This document shows positions 29,136 to 39,124 of a DNA stretch of 64,000 bases, piece after piece; position 1 is the stretch's first letter, and each line of letters starts with the position of its first letter. The notes beneath the pieces were generated by a model, which saw nothing but the letters and a program-made list of their open reading frames with translations, was not told the origin of the DNA and did not search any database. The DNA is taken from contig NZ_CP023429.1 in the NCBI RefSeq assembly GCF_002327085.1, forward strand, positions 496,001-560,000, in the 5' to 3' direction. Source of the stretch: Neisseria weixii. Lineage in GTDB: Bacteria; Pseudomonadota; Gammaproteobacteria; Burkholderiales; Neisseriaceae. The translations under genes were made by a program, and so were the position numbers.

Positions 29136-30098
29136 ATGATTTACGCTATCATAGCTATTATTATCGGTCTCGTTTTGCTGGTCTGGAGCGCCGACCGCTT
29201 TATTGACGGTGCGGCTGCTACCGCCCGCCATTTCGGCATGTCCCCGCTGTTAATCGGTATGGTCATTGTCGGTTTCGGTACATCGGCACCGGAAATGGTC
29301 GTTTCCGTGATGTCGGCCTTAGACGGCAGCCCGGGTATTGCCTTGGGCAACGCCTATGGTTCCAATATCACCAACATTGCTTTGATTTTGGGTGTCACTG
29401 CCCTTATCAGCCCGATTATGGTGCAAAAACAAATCGTTAAAACCGAACTGCCAGTATTGCTGGTGATTACCGCCTTAGCCGCGTTCCAATTGTTTGACGG
29501 TTATTTGAGCCTGATGGACGGCGTGGTATTGCTGCTGGTGTTGCCCGGCTATATGGGATGGACAGTGAAAACCAACCTGAAAGGTGCCGACAACATCGTG
29601 GAAGACCTTTCCGATGAATTGGAAAACAGCAAAATGCCATTGAAAAAAGGTTTGTTTTGGTTGGTTGTCGGCTTGTTAATATTGGTTTTGAGTTCGCGTC
29701 TGCTGGTATGGGGAGCCGTTACCGTGGCACAAAGCATGGGTGTCAGTGACTTGATTATCGGTTTGACCGTAGTTGCCGTTGGTACATCATTGCCGGAGTT
29801 GGCTTCTTCTATTGCCGCCGCGCGTAAAGGCGAACACGACATTGCTATTGGTAACGTGGTCGGTTCCAACTTATTCAATACCTTAGCCGTAGTGGGTTTG
29901 GCTTCCGTGATCCACCCGATGGAAGTGGCACCGGAAATTCTTACCCGCGATGTCGCCATCATGTCGGGCTTGACCGTGTTGCTGTTTGTCTTCTGCTTGG
30001 GTAAAGGCCGCGCAGGTCAAATAGGCCGTCTGAAAGGTCTGATTTTGCTGGGTTCGTATGCAGCTTATACGGGTTATTTGATTAGCACTAGTTTTTAA
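29136..30098 (+). CDS. Calcium/sodium antiporter of the CaCA family (YrbG-like)
   Basis: The 320-residue membrane protein has two homologous halves of about five helices. Each carries an alpha-repeat motif: GFGTSAPEMVVSV with GNAYGSNITN in the first half, and AVGTSLPELASSI with IGNVVGSNLFN in the second. These acidic G-T-S-x-P-E motifs bind the exchanged cations. The start ATG 29136 follows AAGGAAA. There is no obvious operon partner. Confidence 0.93.
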   Translation: MIYAIIAIIIGLVLLVWSADRFIDGAAATARHFGMSPLLIGMVIVGFGTSAPEMVVSVMSALDGSPGIALGNAYGSNITNIALILGVTALISPIMVQKQIVKTELPVLLVITALAAFQLFDGYLSLMDGVVLLLVLPGYMGWTVKTNLKGADNIVEDLSDELENSKMPLKKGLFWLVVGLLILVLSSRLLVWGAVTVAQSMGVSDLIIGLTVVAVGTSLPELASSIAAARKGEHDIAIGNVVGSNLFNTLAVVGLASVIHPMEVAPEILTRDVAIMSGLTVLLFVFCLGKGRAGQIGRLKGLILLGSYAAYTGYLISTSF

Positions 30099-30382
30099 TC
30101 TATATATTCTATATATAAGGAATAAAAAAGAGCAGGGAGAATCCTGTTCTTTTTGTTTTTAGGCTTGAAAGATTGGGATTTTTCAGACGGCATTATTGCT
30201 GTGCAAGCAAAAGCATATGAGCAATTTTTGTTACTCTATAATATGCTATTCATCAAATTGCGGCCATTGAAAATCTATAGCAACTGTTTAGTTGAGAGTA
30301 TATTGATGACAAAGTAGAAAAACGAATCAGTCCGTCTGAAAACAAAACCGGATATGCCAATCGACATATCCGGTTTTCAATT

Positions 30383-30458
<76 letters not shown>

Positions 30459-30665
30459 GTCAGAAGCAGGGGCGTATTGTATCATAATTTAACGGCTTCG
30501 CAAGATTGCGTCATAACGGAATATTCGGCAAATCTCGAGTGATGGAAGGTTATATGGTTTCAACGCCGCTCAATTTGTCAAAACGCGTTATAATTCAGGC
30601 CAATTGTTTCGGCAAAGCTTAATGGAAAGGCCGTCTGAAAAACATTGGGCTGAAAGAGAGTAAAG

Positions 30666-32144
30666 ATGAAATACAAAGACTTACGAGATTTTATCGCGCA
30701 GCTTGAAGCGCAAGGCAAACTCAAGCGGATTTCCACGCCGGTGTCGCCGGAGTTGGAAATGACCGAGATTGCTGACCGCGTGTTGCGCGCGGAAGGGCCG
30801 GCGCTCTTGTTTGAAAATCCGGTTCGCGCCGATGGCACGCGCTACGGCTATCCGGTGTTGGCAAACTTATTCGGCACGCCCGAGCGTGTAGCGATGGGGA
30901 TGGGCGAAGGCAGCGTGTCGAAATTGCGCGAAATCGGCCAAACGCTGGCTTATTTAAAAGAACCCGAGCCGCCAAAAGGTATTAAAGATGCGTTTTCCAA
31001 ACTGCCTTTGTTGAAAGATATTTGGAGTATGGCGCCGAACGTGGTGAAAAATGCGCCTTGCCAAGAAATCGTATTGGAAGGCGAGGCGGTCGATTTGTAT
31101 GAGCTGCCGATTCAGCACTGCTGGCCGGAAGACATCGCACCTTTGGTCACGTGGGGTTTGACCGTGACCCGCGGGCCGAATAAAAAACGCCAAAATCTCG
31201 GCATTTACCGCCAACAATTAATCGGCAAAAACAAGTTGATTATGCGGTGGCTGTCGCATCGTGGCGGTGCGCTGGATTATCAGGAATTCCGTAAACAGAA
31301 TCCCGATGCACCGTATCAGGTGTCTGTGGTGCTGGGCTGTGATCCGGCCACCATTTTGGGTGCGGTGACGCCGGTGCCGGATACCTTGAGCGAATACCAG
31401 TTTGCCGGTTTGCTGCGCGGTTCGCGTACCGAATTGGTGAAATGTATCGGTAATGACTTGCAGGTGCCGGCACGGGCTGAAATCGTGTTGGAAGGCGTGA
31501 TTCATCCGAATGAAACCGCGCTGGAAGGCCCTTACGGCGACCACACCGGCTATTACAACGAGCAGGATTGGTTCCCCGTGTTTACCGTCGAGCGTATCAC
31601 CATGCGCAAAGACCCGATTTACCATTCCACCTACACCGGCAAACCGCCTGATGAGCCTGCCGTGCTGGGTATGGCACTGAATGAAGTGTTCGTCCCGCTT
31701 TTGCAGAAACAGTTTCCCGAGATTGTCGATTTCTATCTGCCGCCGGAAGGCTGCTCTTACCGCATGGCGGTGGTGTCGATGAAGAAGCAATACGCCGGAC
31801 ACGCCAAACGCGTGATGATGGGGTGCTGGAGTTTCCTTCGCCAGTTTATGTACACCAAATTTATCATTGTGGTTGATGAAGATGTGGATGTGCGTGACTG
31901 GAAAGAAGTCATCTGGGCGGTCACCACACGCATGGACCCGGTGCGCGATACCGTTTTGGTGGAAAACACGCCGATTGATTACCTTGATTTTGCCAGTCCC
32001 GTCAGCGGCTTGGGCGGCAAAATGGGCTTGGATGCCACCAATAAATGGCCGGCCGAAACTGACCGGGAATGGGGGCGAGTGATTGAAAAAGATCCCGCTA
32101 CCGTGGCCAAGGTCGATGCCATGTGGAAAGATTTGGGCTTGTAA
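30666..32144 (+). CDS. ubiD: UbiD, prenylated-FMN-dependent 4-hydroxy-3-polyprenylbenzoate decarboxylase
   Basis: UbiD removes the carboxyl group of the polyprenylated ring in ubiquinone synthesis, using prenyl-FMN made by UbiX. The 492-residue protein has the UbiD segments [68 protein letters not shown] with the catalytic Glu-Arg-Glu region, and [16 protein letters not shown]. Its length is close to E. coli UbiD (497). It starts six bases after a GAGAG site. Confidence 0.96.
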   Translation: MKYKDLRDFIAQLEAQGKLKRISTPVSPELEMTEIADRVLRAEGPALLFENPVRADGTRYGYPVLANLFGTPERVAMGMGEGSVSKLREIGQTLAYLKEPEPPKGIKDAFSKLPLLKDIWSMAPNVVKNAPCQEIVLEGEAVDLYELPIQHCWPEDIAPLVTWGLTVTRGPNKKRQNLGIYRQQLIGKNKLIMRWLSHRGGALDYQEFRKQNPDAPYQVSVVLGCDPATILGAVTPVPDTLSEYQFAGLLRGSRTELVKCIGNDLQVPARAEIVLEGVIHPNETALEGPYGDHTGYYNEQDWFPVFTVERITMRKDPIYHSTYTGKPPDEPAVLGMALNEVFVPLLQKQFPEIVDFYLPPEGCSYRMAVVSMKKQYAGHAKRVMMGCWSFLRQFMYTKFIIVVDEDVDVRDWKEVIWAVTTRMDPVRDTVLVENTPIDYLDFASPVSGLGGKMGLDATNKWPAETDREWGRVIEKDPATVAKVDAMWKDLGL

Positions 32145-32155
32145 AATAGTATTGG

Positions 32156-32192
32156 AAGGCTGTTTGAAAAATGTTTTTCAGACGGCCTTTTT
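32156..32192 (+). terminator. Degenerate DUS hairpin after ubiD
   Basis: AAGGCTGTTTGAAAAA pairs imperfectly with TTTTTCAGACGGCCTT and is followed by a T-rich stretch. One arm has drifted from the uptake consensus while the other is exact. Confidence 0.8.
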
Positions 32193-32362
32193 GTTTTTGT
32201 CCGCTTGTTTTGCTCAAAATCAAGAGTTTTCTAAATAAGAATATTTACATTAAAATAATCTGACATTTATTGTGATACATCAAAGTTAGAGGGTAGAAGG
32301 TTGGAATTATACTGTTACTAATAAATATTTAATCCTGATTTTACGCATACAGGAGCTTAACG

Positions 32363-33831
32363 ATGGACAAGAAAATAGGCTTTAAGCCGATTTCTACTGC
32401 GGTTGCGGTGGCGTTGGCTTTATTGATTTGGTTTGTGATTCCCGTGCCTGAAGGTGTAACACCGGACGGCTGGCATCTGTTGGCGATGTTTGTCGGTGTG
32501 GTGGCGGCGATTATCGGAAAAGCTATGCCGATTGGTGCGATTGCGATGATTGCCATTACTTTGGTGGCGCTTACCGGCGTGACCAACGACACGCCTTCGG
32601 GTGCGATTAAAGATGCGCTTTCAAGCTTTTCCAGCTCGCTGATCTGGCTGATTGGTGTGGCGATTATGATTTCGCGCGGTATTCTGAAAACGGGCTTGGG
32701 TGCGCGCATCGGTTATCTGTTTATCGCCGTGTGGGGTAAAAAAACTTTAGGCATCGGCTACAGCTTGGCTTTATCCGAATTGCTGCTGGCTCCGGTAACA
32801 CCGAGCAATACCGCGCGTGGGGGCGGCATTATCCATCCGGTAATGAAGGCGATTGCCTCAAGCTACGATTCCGATCCGGAAAAAGGCACGCAAAACCGCA
32901 TGGGTAAATATCTGTCGCTGGTTAATTACCACAGTAATCCGATTACGTCGGCCATGTTTATCACGGCTACCGCACCGAACCCGCTGGTGGTGGAATTGGT
33001 GGCTAAAGCAACCAACAGCGATATCGAGCTTAGCTGGGGTACATGGGCGTTGGCGATGTTTGTGCCGGGTTTGATTGCCATGATTTTGATGCCGGCCGTG
33101 CTGTATTTCATTGCGCCGCCGAAAATAAAAGAAACGCCCAATGCCATGCAGTTTGCCAAAGACCGCTTGAAAGAGCAGGGACCGATGAGCCGTGGTGAAT
33201 GGATTATGCTGGGTGTTTTCGGGATTTTGCTGTTTCTGTGGGCAGGCATTCCTGCATTACTGTTGGGCAAAGCGTATGCCGTTGACGCGACAACCACCGC
33301 CTTTATCGGCTTGTCACTGCTGTTGCTCTCGGGTGTATTGACGTGGGACGACATCCTGAAAGAAAAAAGCGCGTGGGACACCATCACTTGGTTTGCCGCA
33401 TTGGTGATGATGGCTACATTTTTGAACAAGCTCGGTGTGGTGACCTGGTTTTCAGGCTTGTTGGAAAGCGGCATCGCCAGCACCGGCATGGGCTGGATGG
33501 GGCATGTGCCTTGCTTTTGCTGGCTTATTTATACGCGCACTATATGTTTGCCAGTACCACCGCCCACATTACCGCCATGTTCGGCGCCTTCTACGCCGCA
33601 GGTATCGCCTTGGGCGCGCCGCCGATGCTGTTTGCCTTATTGATGGCTGCTGCGTCCAATATTATGATGACCTTAACCCATTACGCCACCGGTACCGCGC
33701 CGATTATTTTCGGCTCGGGCTATTCGACGTTGGGTGAATGGTGGAAAGTCGGTTTTATCATGAGTGTGGTCAATCTGCTGGTGTTTGTGGTAATTGGCGG
33801 CATTTGGTGGAAACTGTTGGGCTATTGGTAA
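32363..33831 (+). pseudogene. Divalent anion:sodium symporter (DASS) with one frameshift
   Basis: Two overlapping frames make one transporter. The first (to about 33500) ends in GIASTGMGWMG; the second resumes with ACALLLLAYLYAHYMF and runs to a TAA at 33831. A fifth G in the GGGG run at 33499-33502 would give a 489-residue protein with about twelve helices. The DASS motif VTPSNTARGGG and a second SNT-like region (FASTTAHITAM) are present. Relatives carry citrate, succinate, tartrate or similar acids with sodium; the substrate here is not known. Both halves are otherwise undamaged, so the break is recent or a read error. Confidence 0.82.
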
Positions 33832-33875
33832 GATGATTGGCTATTGAGGCCGTCTGAATATGATTGTTCGGACCT

Positions 33876-34017
33876 GAGACCTTTGCACAATCCCTATTTG
33901 GGCACATTTCTTCGTTGTGCGCTGCTCGAAAGCTTGGCTATCTTTATGATATGTCTTCGCTTTTTGTGCTGCTGCAACTTTGAACCGAACTCAAATCCAG
34001 GATTTTGCAAAGGTCTC
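33876..34017 (+). repeat. 143-bp interspersed repeat, copy C
   Basis: It has GAGACCTTTGCA at the left and TGCAAAGGTCTC at the right, with the core GGGCACATTTCTTCGTTGTG in the same orientation as copies A and B. It lies between the DASS gene and pqiA, ending 86 bases before the pqiA start, so it could influence that promoter. Confidence 0.85.
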
Positions 34018-34103
34018 GGCCTTTTACAATGTTTCGCTGCTATCGGCTTGTTTTTGCTATATAATGCCGACCTTGATAAAGTTTTTATTCCGCATCCGAT
34101 TTC

Positions 34104-35396
34104 ATGAAACTGTTTCCGACCTACCGACGCTGGTGGCGTTTTAAATCGTTCCGCAACGATGCCACCTTACCGGCGCACTCGGTGGATTGTCCTGATTGCG
34201 GCTGCCGCACCGACATTCCGTGTCTGCAGCAGGGGCAGGAAGCGCACTGCCCGACGTGCAATCATGAGTTGGTGCAGGTCGAAAAAAATCCCTACATCGC
34301 GCCGTTGGCTTATGCAACCACATCGCTGATTTTAATGGCTTTTGTTTACACTATGCTGTTTATAAAAATTGAGATGATTGGCGTGCTGTCGATTTTGACC
34401 TTGCCGGAAATGATGCGGCTGTTGGTGTTGCAGGAATTCGGTTTTTTGGCCGAAGTGATGTTTATTCTGACCTTCGGTACACCGTTGCTGTTTTTACTGA
34501 TGTGCGTATACGTCTATTCGGCCTTGGTGATGGAAAAAATGCTGCCGGCGCTGTTTTTCTGCACACGGGTGTTGGTTCGCTTGCGCCATTGGATTATGGT
34601 CGATGTGTTTTTTGTTTCTACCTTGGTGGCTTATATTAAATTGTCGTCGGTATCTGAAGTCACGTTCGGCCCGGCTTTTTACCTGATGCTGGTGTTGGCG
34701 GTGATGTTGATTCGCACATCGGTATCGATTCCGCAGCATTGGGTGTATTATAAAATTCACCGTATTTTAGGCCATAATGCCGTTCAGACGGCGTCGGATG
34801 ACAAGATTTGCTGCAGCCGTTGTCTGTATTTCCGTGATGCCCGCGAGCAGATTTGTGGTGTGTGCGGTGCGGATTTATACCGCCGCAGGCCGTATAGTTT
34901 GCGCATTTCGCTGTGTTTTTTGGTTGCGGCGGCGATTTTCTATGTTCCGGCCAATTTGCTGCCGATTATGATTTCGTCCAACCCGACCGCGCTGGAAATC
35001 AACACCATCTTGAGCGGCATCATTTATATGTGGCACGACGGAGACAAACTGATTGCGGTGATCATTTTCAGCGCCAGTATCTTGGTACCGGTGTTGAAGA
35101 TTGTGACGATGGCGGTGTTGATTGCATCTGCCTATTTCAAACCGCCACTTGCTGTGCCTTGGATGTCGGTGATGTATCGGATTACCGAAGCCGTCGGCCG
35201 CTGGTCGATGATTGATATTTTTGTCATTATTATTTTGATGAGTGCATTTCACACCAATATGGCACGAGTGGTGCCGGGTGAAGCCGTTGTGTATTTCTGC
35301 TTGGTAGTGTTGCTTACCATGCTTTCCGCTTATTTTTTCGATCCGCGCCTGATTTGGGACAAAGTTTCAGACGGCCATAATGAACATGAACGATAA
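34104..35396 (+). CDS. pqiA: PqiA-type intermembrane transport membrane protein
   Basis: PqiA, together with PqiB and PqiC, forms a lipid-trafficking bridge across the envelope. The 430-residue protein has two halves, each starting with a four-cysteine zinc-ribbon (DCPDCGCR with HCPTCNHE; CCSRCLYF with ICGVCGADLY), and each followed by about four membrane helices. The length and two-domain layout fit PqiA/LetA. Its end overlaps the pqiB start by 17 bases. A copy of the 143-bp repeat lies just upstream. Confidence 0.93.
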   Translation: MKLFPTYRRWWRFKSFRNDATLPAHSVDCPDCGCRTDIPCLQQGQEAHCPTCNHELVQVEKNPYIAPLAYATTSLILMAFVYTMLFIKIEMIGVLSILTLPEMMRLLVLQEFGFLAEVMFILTFGTPLLFLLMCVYVYSALVMEKMLPALFFCTRVLVRLRHWIMVDVFFVSTLVAYIKLSSVSEVTFGPAFYLMLVLAVMLIRTSVSIPQHWVYYKIHRILGHNAVQTASDDKICCSRCLYFRDAREQICGVCGADLYRRRPYSLRISLCFLVAAAIFYVPANLLPIMISSNPTALEINTILSGIIYMWHDGDKLIAVIIFSASILVPVLKIVTMAVLIASAYFKPPLAVPWMSVMYRITEAVGRWSMIDIFVIIILMSAFHTNMARVVPGEAVVYFCLVVLLTMLSAYFFDPRLIWDKVSDGHNEHER

Positions 35397-37055
35397 TCTA
35401 AACCAACCTGACAATGATTTACCACCACCACCGGCACGCATTAAGAAAACCAACGTGTTTACTTCGGTGGTTTGGCTGATTCCGCTGATTGCCCTGATTG
35501 CGGGCGGTTGGTTGCTGATGAAACAAATCCGCAATACCGGCCCGACCATCACGCTGCTGCTCGACAGCGCCGATGGCATTGAAGTCAACAATACCGTAAT
35601 TAAAGTGTTGAACGTTGATGTCGGCCGCATCACCAAAATCAAATTGCGTGACGACCGCAAAGGTGTTGAAGCCACTGCGCAATTAAGCGCCGATGCGCAA
35701 GATTTAATCCGTAAAGACACTCAATTTTGGGTAGTGAAACCGCGCATCGACCAAAGTGGCGTAACCGGCTTGGGTACACTGCTTTCCGGCTCATACATCG
35801 CCTTTACCCCGGTATCGGCGCGGAAGAAGAATCGGTGTTTAAAGTATTGGATATTCCGCCGATTGCCGCTATCGGACAACGCGGCCTGCGTCTGAAATTG
35901 GTCGGATCGAATGACAAGATTTTAAATGTCAGCAGCCCGGTTTTGTATGAAAACTTCATGGTCGGGCAGGTGGAAAGCGCGCGCTTCTACCCCGACGACC
36001 AAACCGTGCATTACACCATCTTCATCCAAAGCCCGAATGACAAGCTGATTAATACCGAAAGCCGTTTTTGGTTGGAAAGCGGCATCAACATCCAAACATC
36101 AGGCAGCGGCATCCAAGTAAATTCCGCGCCACTGCCGGCTTTGCTGTCAGGCGCGATTGCATTTAGTTCGCCGAAAACCGATGATACCCAATCTGTCAAC
36201 AATGAAGACACCTTCACGCTTTACGACAGTCGCAGCGAAGTAGAAAACCTGCCGGACGACCGCTCGCTTTACTACACCGCCTTTTTCAAACAATCCGTGC
36301 GCGGTTTAAGCGTAGGTGCGCCGGTGGAATACAAAGGCATCAACATCGGCGTGGTGTCGGATTTGCCGTATTTCGCCCGTAACGACAGCCTGCAACTGTT
36401 TGCCAACGGCTGGATTCCCGTACGCATCCGCCTGGAGCCGTCGCGTTTGGAAATGAATGCCGATATGCAGAGCAAAGCGTATTGGCAGCAGCAACTTCAG
36501 ACAGCCTTAAACCGCGGCCTCACCGCTACCATCGCCAGCAATAATCTGATTACCGGCAGCAAATTGGTCGAGCTGACCGACGAACCGTCTTCCTTGCCGA
36601 AGTTGAAACCGCATACCGTGTACGGCGGCGATACCGTGATTGCCACGCGCGGCGGCGGCTTTGACGATTTGCAGGCACAATTGTCGAATCTGTTGGAAAA
36701 ATTCAACAAGTTGCCGCTGGAGCAAACCGTTGGCAACCTGAATACATCGTTAGCCGAACTGAAAACCACTTTGCAATCCGCCACCACCACTTTGAATTCG
36801 GTGGATAAATTGGTCGGCAAATCGCAAACGCAGAATATTCCGAAGGAAATCAACCAAACCTTGAAAGAATTGCGTCAAACCCTGCAAGGCGTGTCGCCTC
36901 AATCGCCGATTTACGGTGAGGTGCAAAACACCTTACAGAGCATTGATAAGACGCTGAAAGACGCACAGCCGGTGATCAACACGTTGAGAGAAAAACCGAA
37001 TGCGTTGATTTTTAATAGCAATACTAAAGATCCGATCCCGAAAGGAAGCCGATAA
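35380..37055 (+). pseudogene. pqiB: PqiB MCE-domain protein split by one frameshift
   Basis: PqiB makes a periplasm-spanning tube of MCE rings that carries lipids. The first frame has a short cytoplasmic tail, one membrane helix (VVWLIPLIALIAGGWLL) and MCE domain 1, then goes out of frame after GSYIAFTP. The second frame continues GIGAEEESVFKVLDIP through MCE domains 2 and 3 and a long C-terminal helix. One more C in the CCCC run at 35807-35810 gives 558 residues, near E. coli PqiB (546). The stop overlaps the pqiC start (TAATG). The gene is either recently broken or misread. Confidence 0.88.
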
Positions 37056-37570
37056 TGCGCCTTTTAGCTTTAACCTGCGCCGTGTTGCTCGCCGCCTGCA
37101 GCACACCGCAAAGCACCCGATATTTCGTGCTGCCCGACAGCCAATACATTCAGCCGCACCAAGGCGGCGAGGTGGCGGTAAAGGTATATTTAGCCGAGCC
37201 GCTGAATCAAGGCGGGCTAGTGTATCAGACCGATGCGCATCACCTGAATTTTGCCAAAAACCATTTGTGGGTAAGCCCGCTTGATAGCGCGTTGGCCAAC
37301 AGCTTGAGCAACAAACTCAACCGCTTAAACCGCCAATACACCTTTATCCCTTCCGGCCGCAGCCAAAGCAGACAAGTGTTGAAAGTGTATGTCGAAGCGT
37401 TCAACGGCAGCTACCAAGGCCAAACCGTGGTCAGCGGCTACGCACTATGGCCGAACGGGCAAAGCAAGCCTTTCCATGTCAAAACGCCGCAGCAGGGCGA
37501 CGGCTATGCAGCCATGGTCGATTCTTTAGAAACCGGTTTGAACCGCGCTGCTGAATTAATGGCTTATTAA
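37055..37570 (+). CDS. pqiC: PqiC-type outer-membrane lipoprotein
   Basis: The 171-residue protein has a signal with lipobox LAAC (Cys15) followed by the STPQSTRYFVLP opening typical of PqiC/YmbA (ABC-type transport auxiliary) lipoproteins, and the WVSPLDSALANSLSNKLN segment. It is thought to dock the PqiB tube at the outer membrane. Its ATG overlaps the pqiB stop, so pqiABC is one translationally coupled operon ended by a DUS hairpin. Confidence 0.92.
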   Translation: MRLLALTCAVLLAACSTPQSTRYFVLPDSQYIQPHQGGEVAVKVYLAEPLNQGGLVYQTDAHHLNFAKNHLWVSPLDSALANSLSNKLNRLNRQYTFIPSGRSQSRQVLKVYVEAFNGSYQGQTVVSGYALWPNGQSKPFHVKTPQQGDGYAAMVDSLETGLNRAAELMAY

Positions 37571-37576
37571 AAATAC

Positions 37577-37610
37577 AGGCCGTCTGAAGATATGTTTTTC
37601 AGACGGCCTG
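37577..37610 (+). terminator. DUS hairpin after pqiC
   Basis: CAGGCCGTCTGAA and TTCAGACGGCCTG form a 13-bp stem seven bases after the pqiC stop. Confidence 0.85.
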
Positions 37611-37807
37611 AACCTTTGTAAAACTCATTGAAAAGCCATTGCACAAAAACAGCCGTGATTCCTGCGCAGACGGGAATCCATTTTTGAATACAGCAAACTA
37701 TTGAATAAAATAAGTTTCTGAAATTTTAAGATGGATTCCCGCCTGCGCAGGAATCACGGCTTTTTTGGTTTTTATGAATGGTTAATGAGGTTTTACAAAG
37801 GTCTCTG
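37609..37807. repeat. 199-bp palindromic element with dRS3 repeats and MITE-like ends
   Basis: The ends match the 143-bp repeat family: ACCTTTGTAAAAC on the left and GTTTTACAAAGGTCTC on the right. The two halves form a long imperfect inverted repeat, including AGCCGTGATTCCTGCGCA against TGCGCAGGAATCACGGCT. Two dRS3-type 20-mers (ATTCCT...GGGAAT near 37660 and ATTCCC...AGGAAT near 37735) lie inverted within it. dRS3 repeats are a known neisserial intergenic repeat. The element fills the gap between converging pqiC and a hydrolase gene. Confidence 0.75.
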
Positions 37808-37823
37808 CCCTTTACCATAAAAG

Positions 37824-38693
37824 TTACCGATTCAAAAACGGCTCAACCGAAGCCCAAACTGCCGGAAAATTGACGGCAAAAGTCGGGTGCGGCGTATTCG
37901 GAATTACCGCCAAATCAGCGTTCGGCAGCATTTTATAGGCGGCGATAACGGTATCCAGCGGAGCGTTTTGATCGTCTTCGCCCACTACCAGCAATACTGG
38001 TGACTGCACGCGGCTAAATGTTTCCGCGCCAAATTCGGCTTGGTTATAAGCCGCGTTTTGTTGCGCCACCCATTGCGCGGTTCGTTGCGGATTTGGGCGG
38101 ATGGTTTGCTGTTGCGCCCAGTAGGCAGGGTCTAGTTTTTGCAAGATGGCAAACGGCGCACGTTCTTTGGTGCCGCCTTGAATGAAACCGCGTTTCCATT
38201 CACCGGCACCGATGGCGATGATTTTGCCGCTCTGCGTCGGATAGTCTGCCGCAAACTGCAGCGCGGTGTAGGCACCGTCGCTGAAGCCTAAAAAGTCAGC
38301 TTGGCTGATGCCCAGTTGACGCAACACGGTGGCGGTGTCTTTGGCTTTTTGCGCGTAGGTTGGCAGCACTTTGTTGCTTTCCGATTTGCCGTGACCGCGG
38401 GTGCTGATGGCGATGACTTGGCGTTGTGGACGCAAGCGGTCGATAAATTCGCTCATTTCGGCGGTAGAGCCGACCATGCCGCCGTGCAACACAACAACCG
38501 GTTTGCCTTGACCGTACACTTCGTAATAAATCTTGCTACCGTCTGAAACGGCGTAGCGGCCGGAGGTGGTGGTGTTGCCGTAGTCGGTGCTGCTTTGGTA
38601 GCTTTGCTCGGTTTGGCCGAAGTAGCGCAAAGGCTCGGCATGGGCGGCGGTGGCGAATAGGGCGGCCATCAGTAAGGTGGTGAAGGTTTTCAT
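37824..38693 (-). CDS. Secreted alpha/beta hydrolase
   Basis: The 289-residue protein has a signal peptide ending in AAHA. The alpha/beta hydrolase core follows: VVVLHGG as the oxyanion loop, STRGHGKSES, the nucleophile elbow GFSDGAY, the acid region LLVVGEDDQNAP and the catalytic His in NTPHPTF. It should act in the periplasm, but the substrate is unknown. I start at ATG 38693 because GGGA is well spaced before it; an ATG two codons earlier is possible. It is followed on the minus strand by the 199-bp palindromic element. Confidence 0.85.
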   Translation of the reverse strand: MKTFTTLLMAALFATAAHAEPLRYFGQTEQSYQSSTDYGNTTTSGRYAVSDGSKIYYEVYGQGKPVVVLHGGMVGSTAEMSEFIDRLRPQRQVIAISTRGHGKSESNKVLPTYAQKAKDTATVLRQLGISQADFLGFSDGAYTALQFAADYPTQSGKIIAIGAGEWKRGFIQGGTKERAPFAILQKLDPAYWAQQQTIRPNPQRTAQWVAQQNAAYNQAEFGAETFSRVQSPVLLVVGEDDQNAPLDTVIAAYKMLPNADLAVIPNTPHPTFAVNFPAVWASVEPFLNR

Positions 38694-38723
38694 GATCATT
38701 CCCAGATTCATATCAAGCATAAT

Positions 38724-38758
38724 AGGCCGTCTGAAAATGCTGTTTTTTCAGACGGCCT
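38724..38758 (-). terminator. DUS hairpin after the tautomerase gene
   Basis: AGGCCGTCTGAAAA (38724-38737) pairs with TTTTCAGACGGCCT (38745-38758), seven bases past the stop at 38765 and before the hydrolase start. Confidence 0.8.
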
Positions 38759-38764
38759 GATAGA

Positions 38765-38995
38765 TTAAAACTGATAATGCGGTTTGCGCAGGAAGCGGCC
38801 GCCATTCGGTTTCACTTCCGCATCATACACTTGCTCTTTCCAATCGCTTTCGGACAATTCCTGATAATCAATGGTAATCCACTCATCGGGCGTGTTCAAA
38901 CGTTCGCTGATAAAGGCGGTCAAATCGTCGGCAAATGATTGCAGTTGCTGCTTGTTCAAACCTTTTGGATAACATTTAATGGCAATATGCGGCAT
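38765..38995 (-). CDS. pptA: 4-oxalocrotonate tautomerase-family protein (PptA-like)
   Basis: The 76-residue protein begins MPHIAIKCYPKGL, exposing Pro2, the catalytic base of this family after removal of Met. The length and the HIxIKCxP start match E. coli PptA (YdcE) best. The family isomerises enol-keto acids, and the physiological substrate is unknown. I take ATG 38995; the longer frame start would bury the proline. The gene is divergent from a LysR regulator 129 bases away, a common sign that the regulator controls it. Confidence 0.88.
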   Translation of the reverse strand: MPHIAIKCYPKGLNKQQLQSFADDLTAFISERLNTPDEWITIDYQELSESDWKEQVYDAEVKPNGGRFLRKPHYQF

Positions 38996-39124
38996 GATGG
39001 GTTCCTTCAAAAATGGTTTTCAGACGGCCTGTTGGCTGCCTGACTCGATAACTGTATTGTAAATTAAGCTGAATTACTTGATAATCAGCAAGATAAGATA
39101 AACAGTTTTAAGATTTTCTTAATA

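Noticed and set aside
38301..38546. Plus-strand frame within the alpha/beta hydrolase gene
   Set aside because: It is a shadow frame, since the catalytic triad motifs are all on the minus strand.
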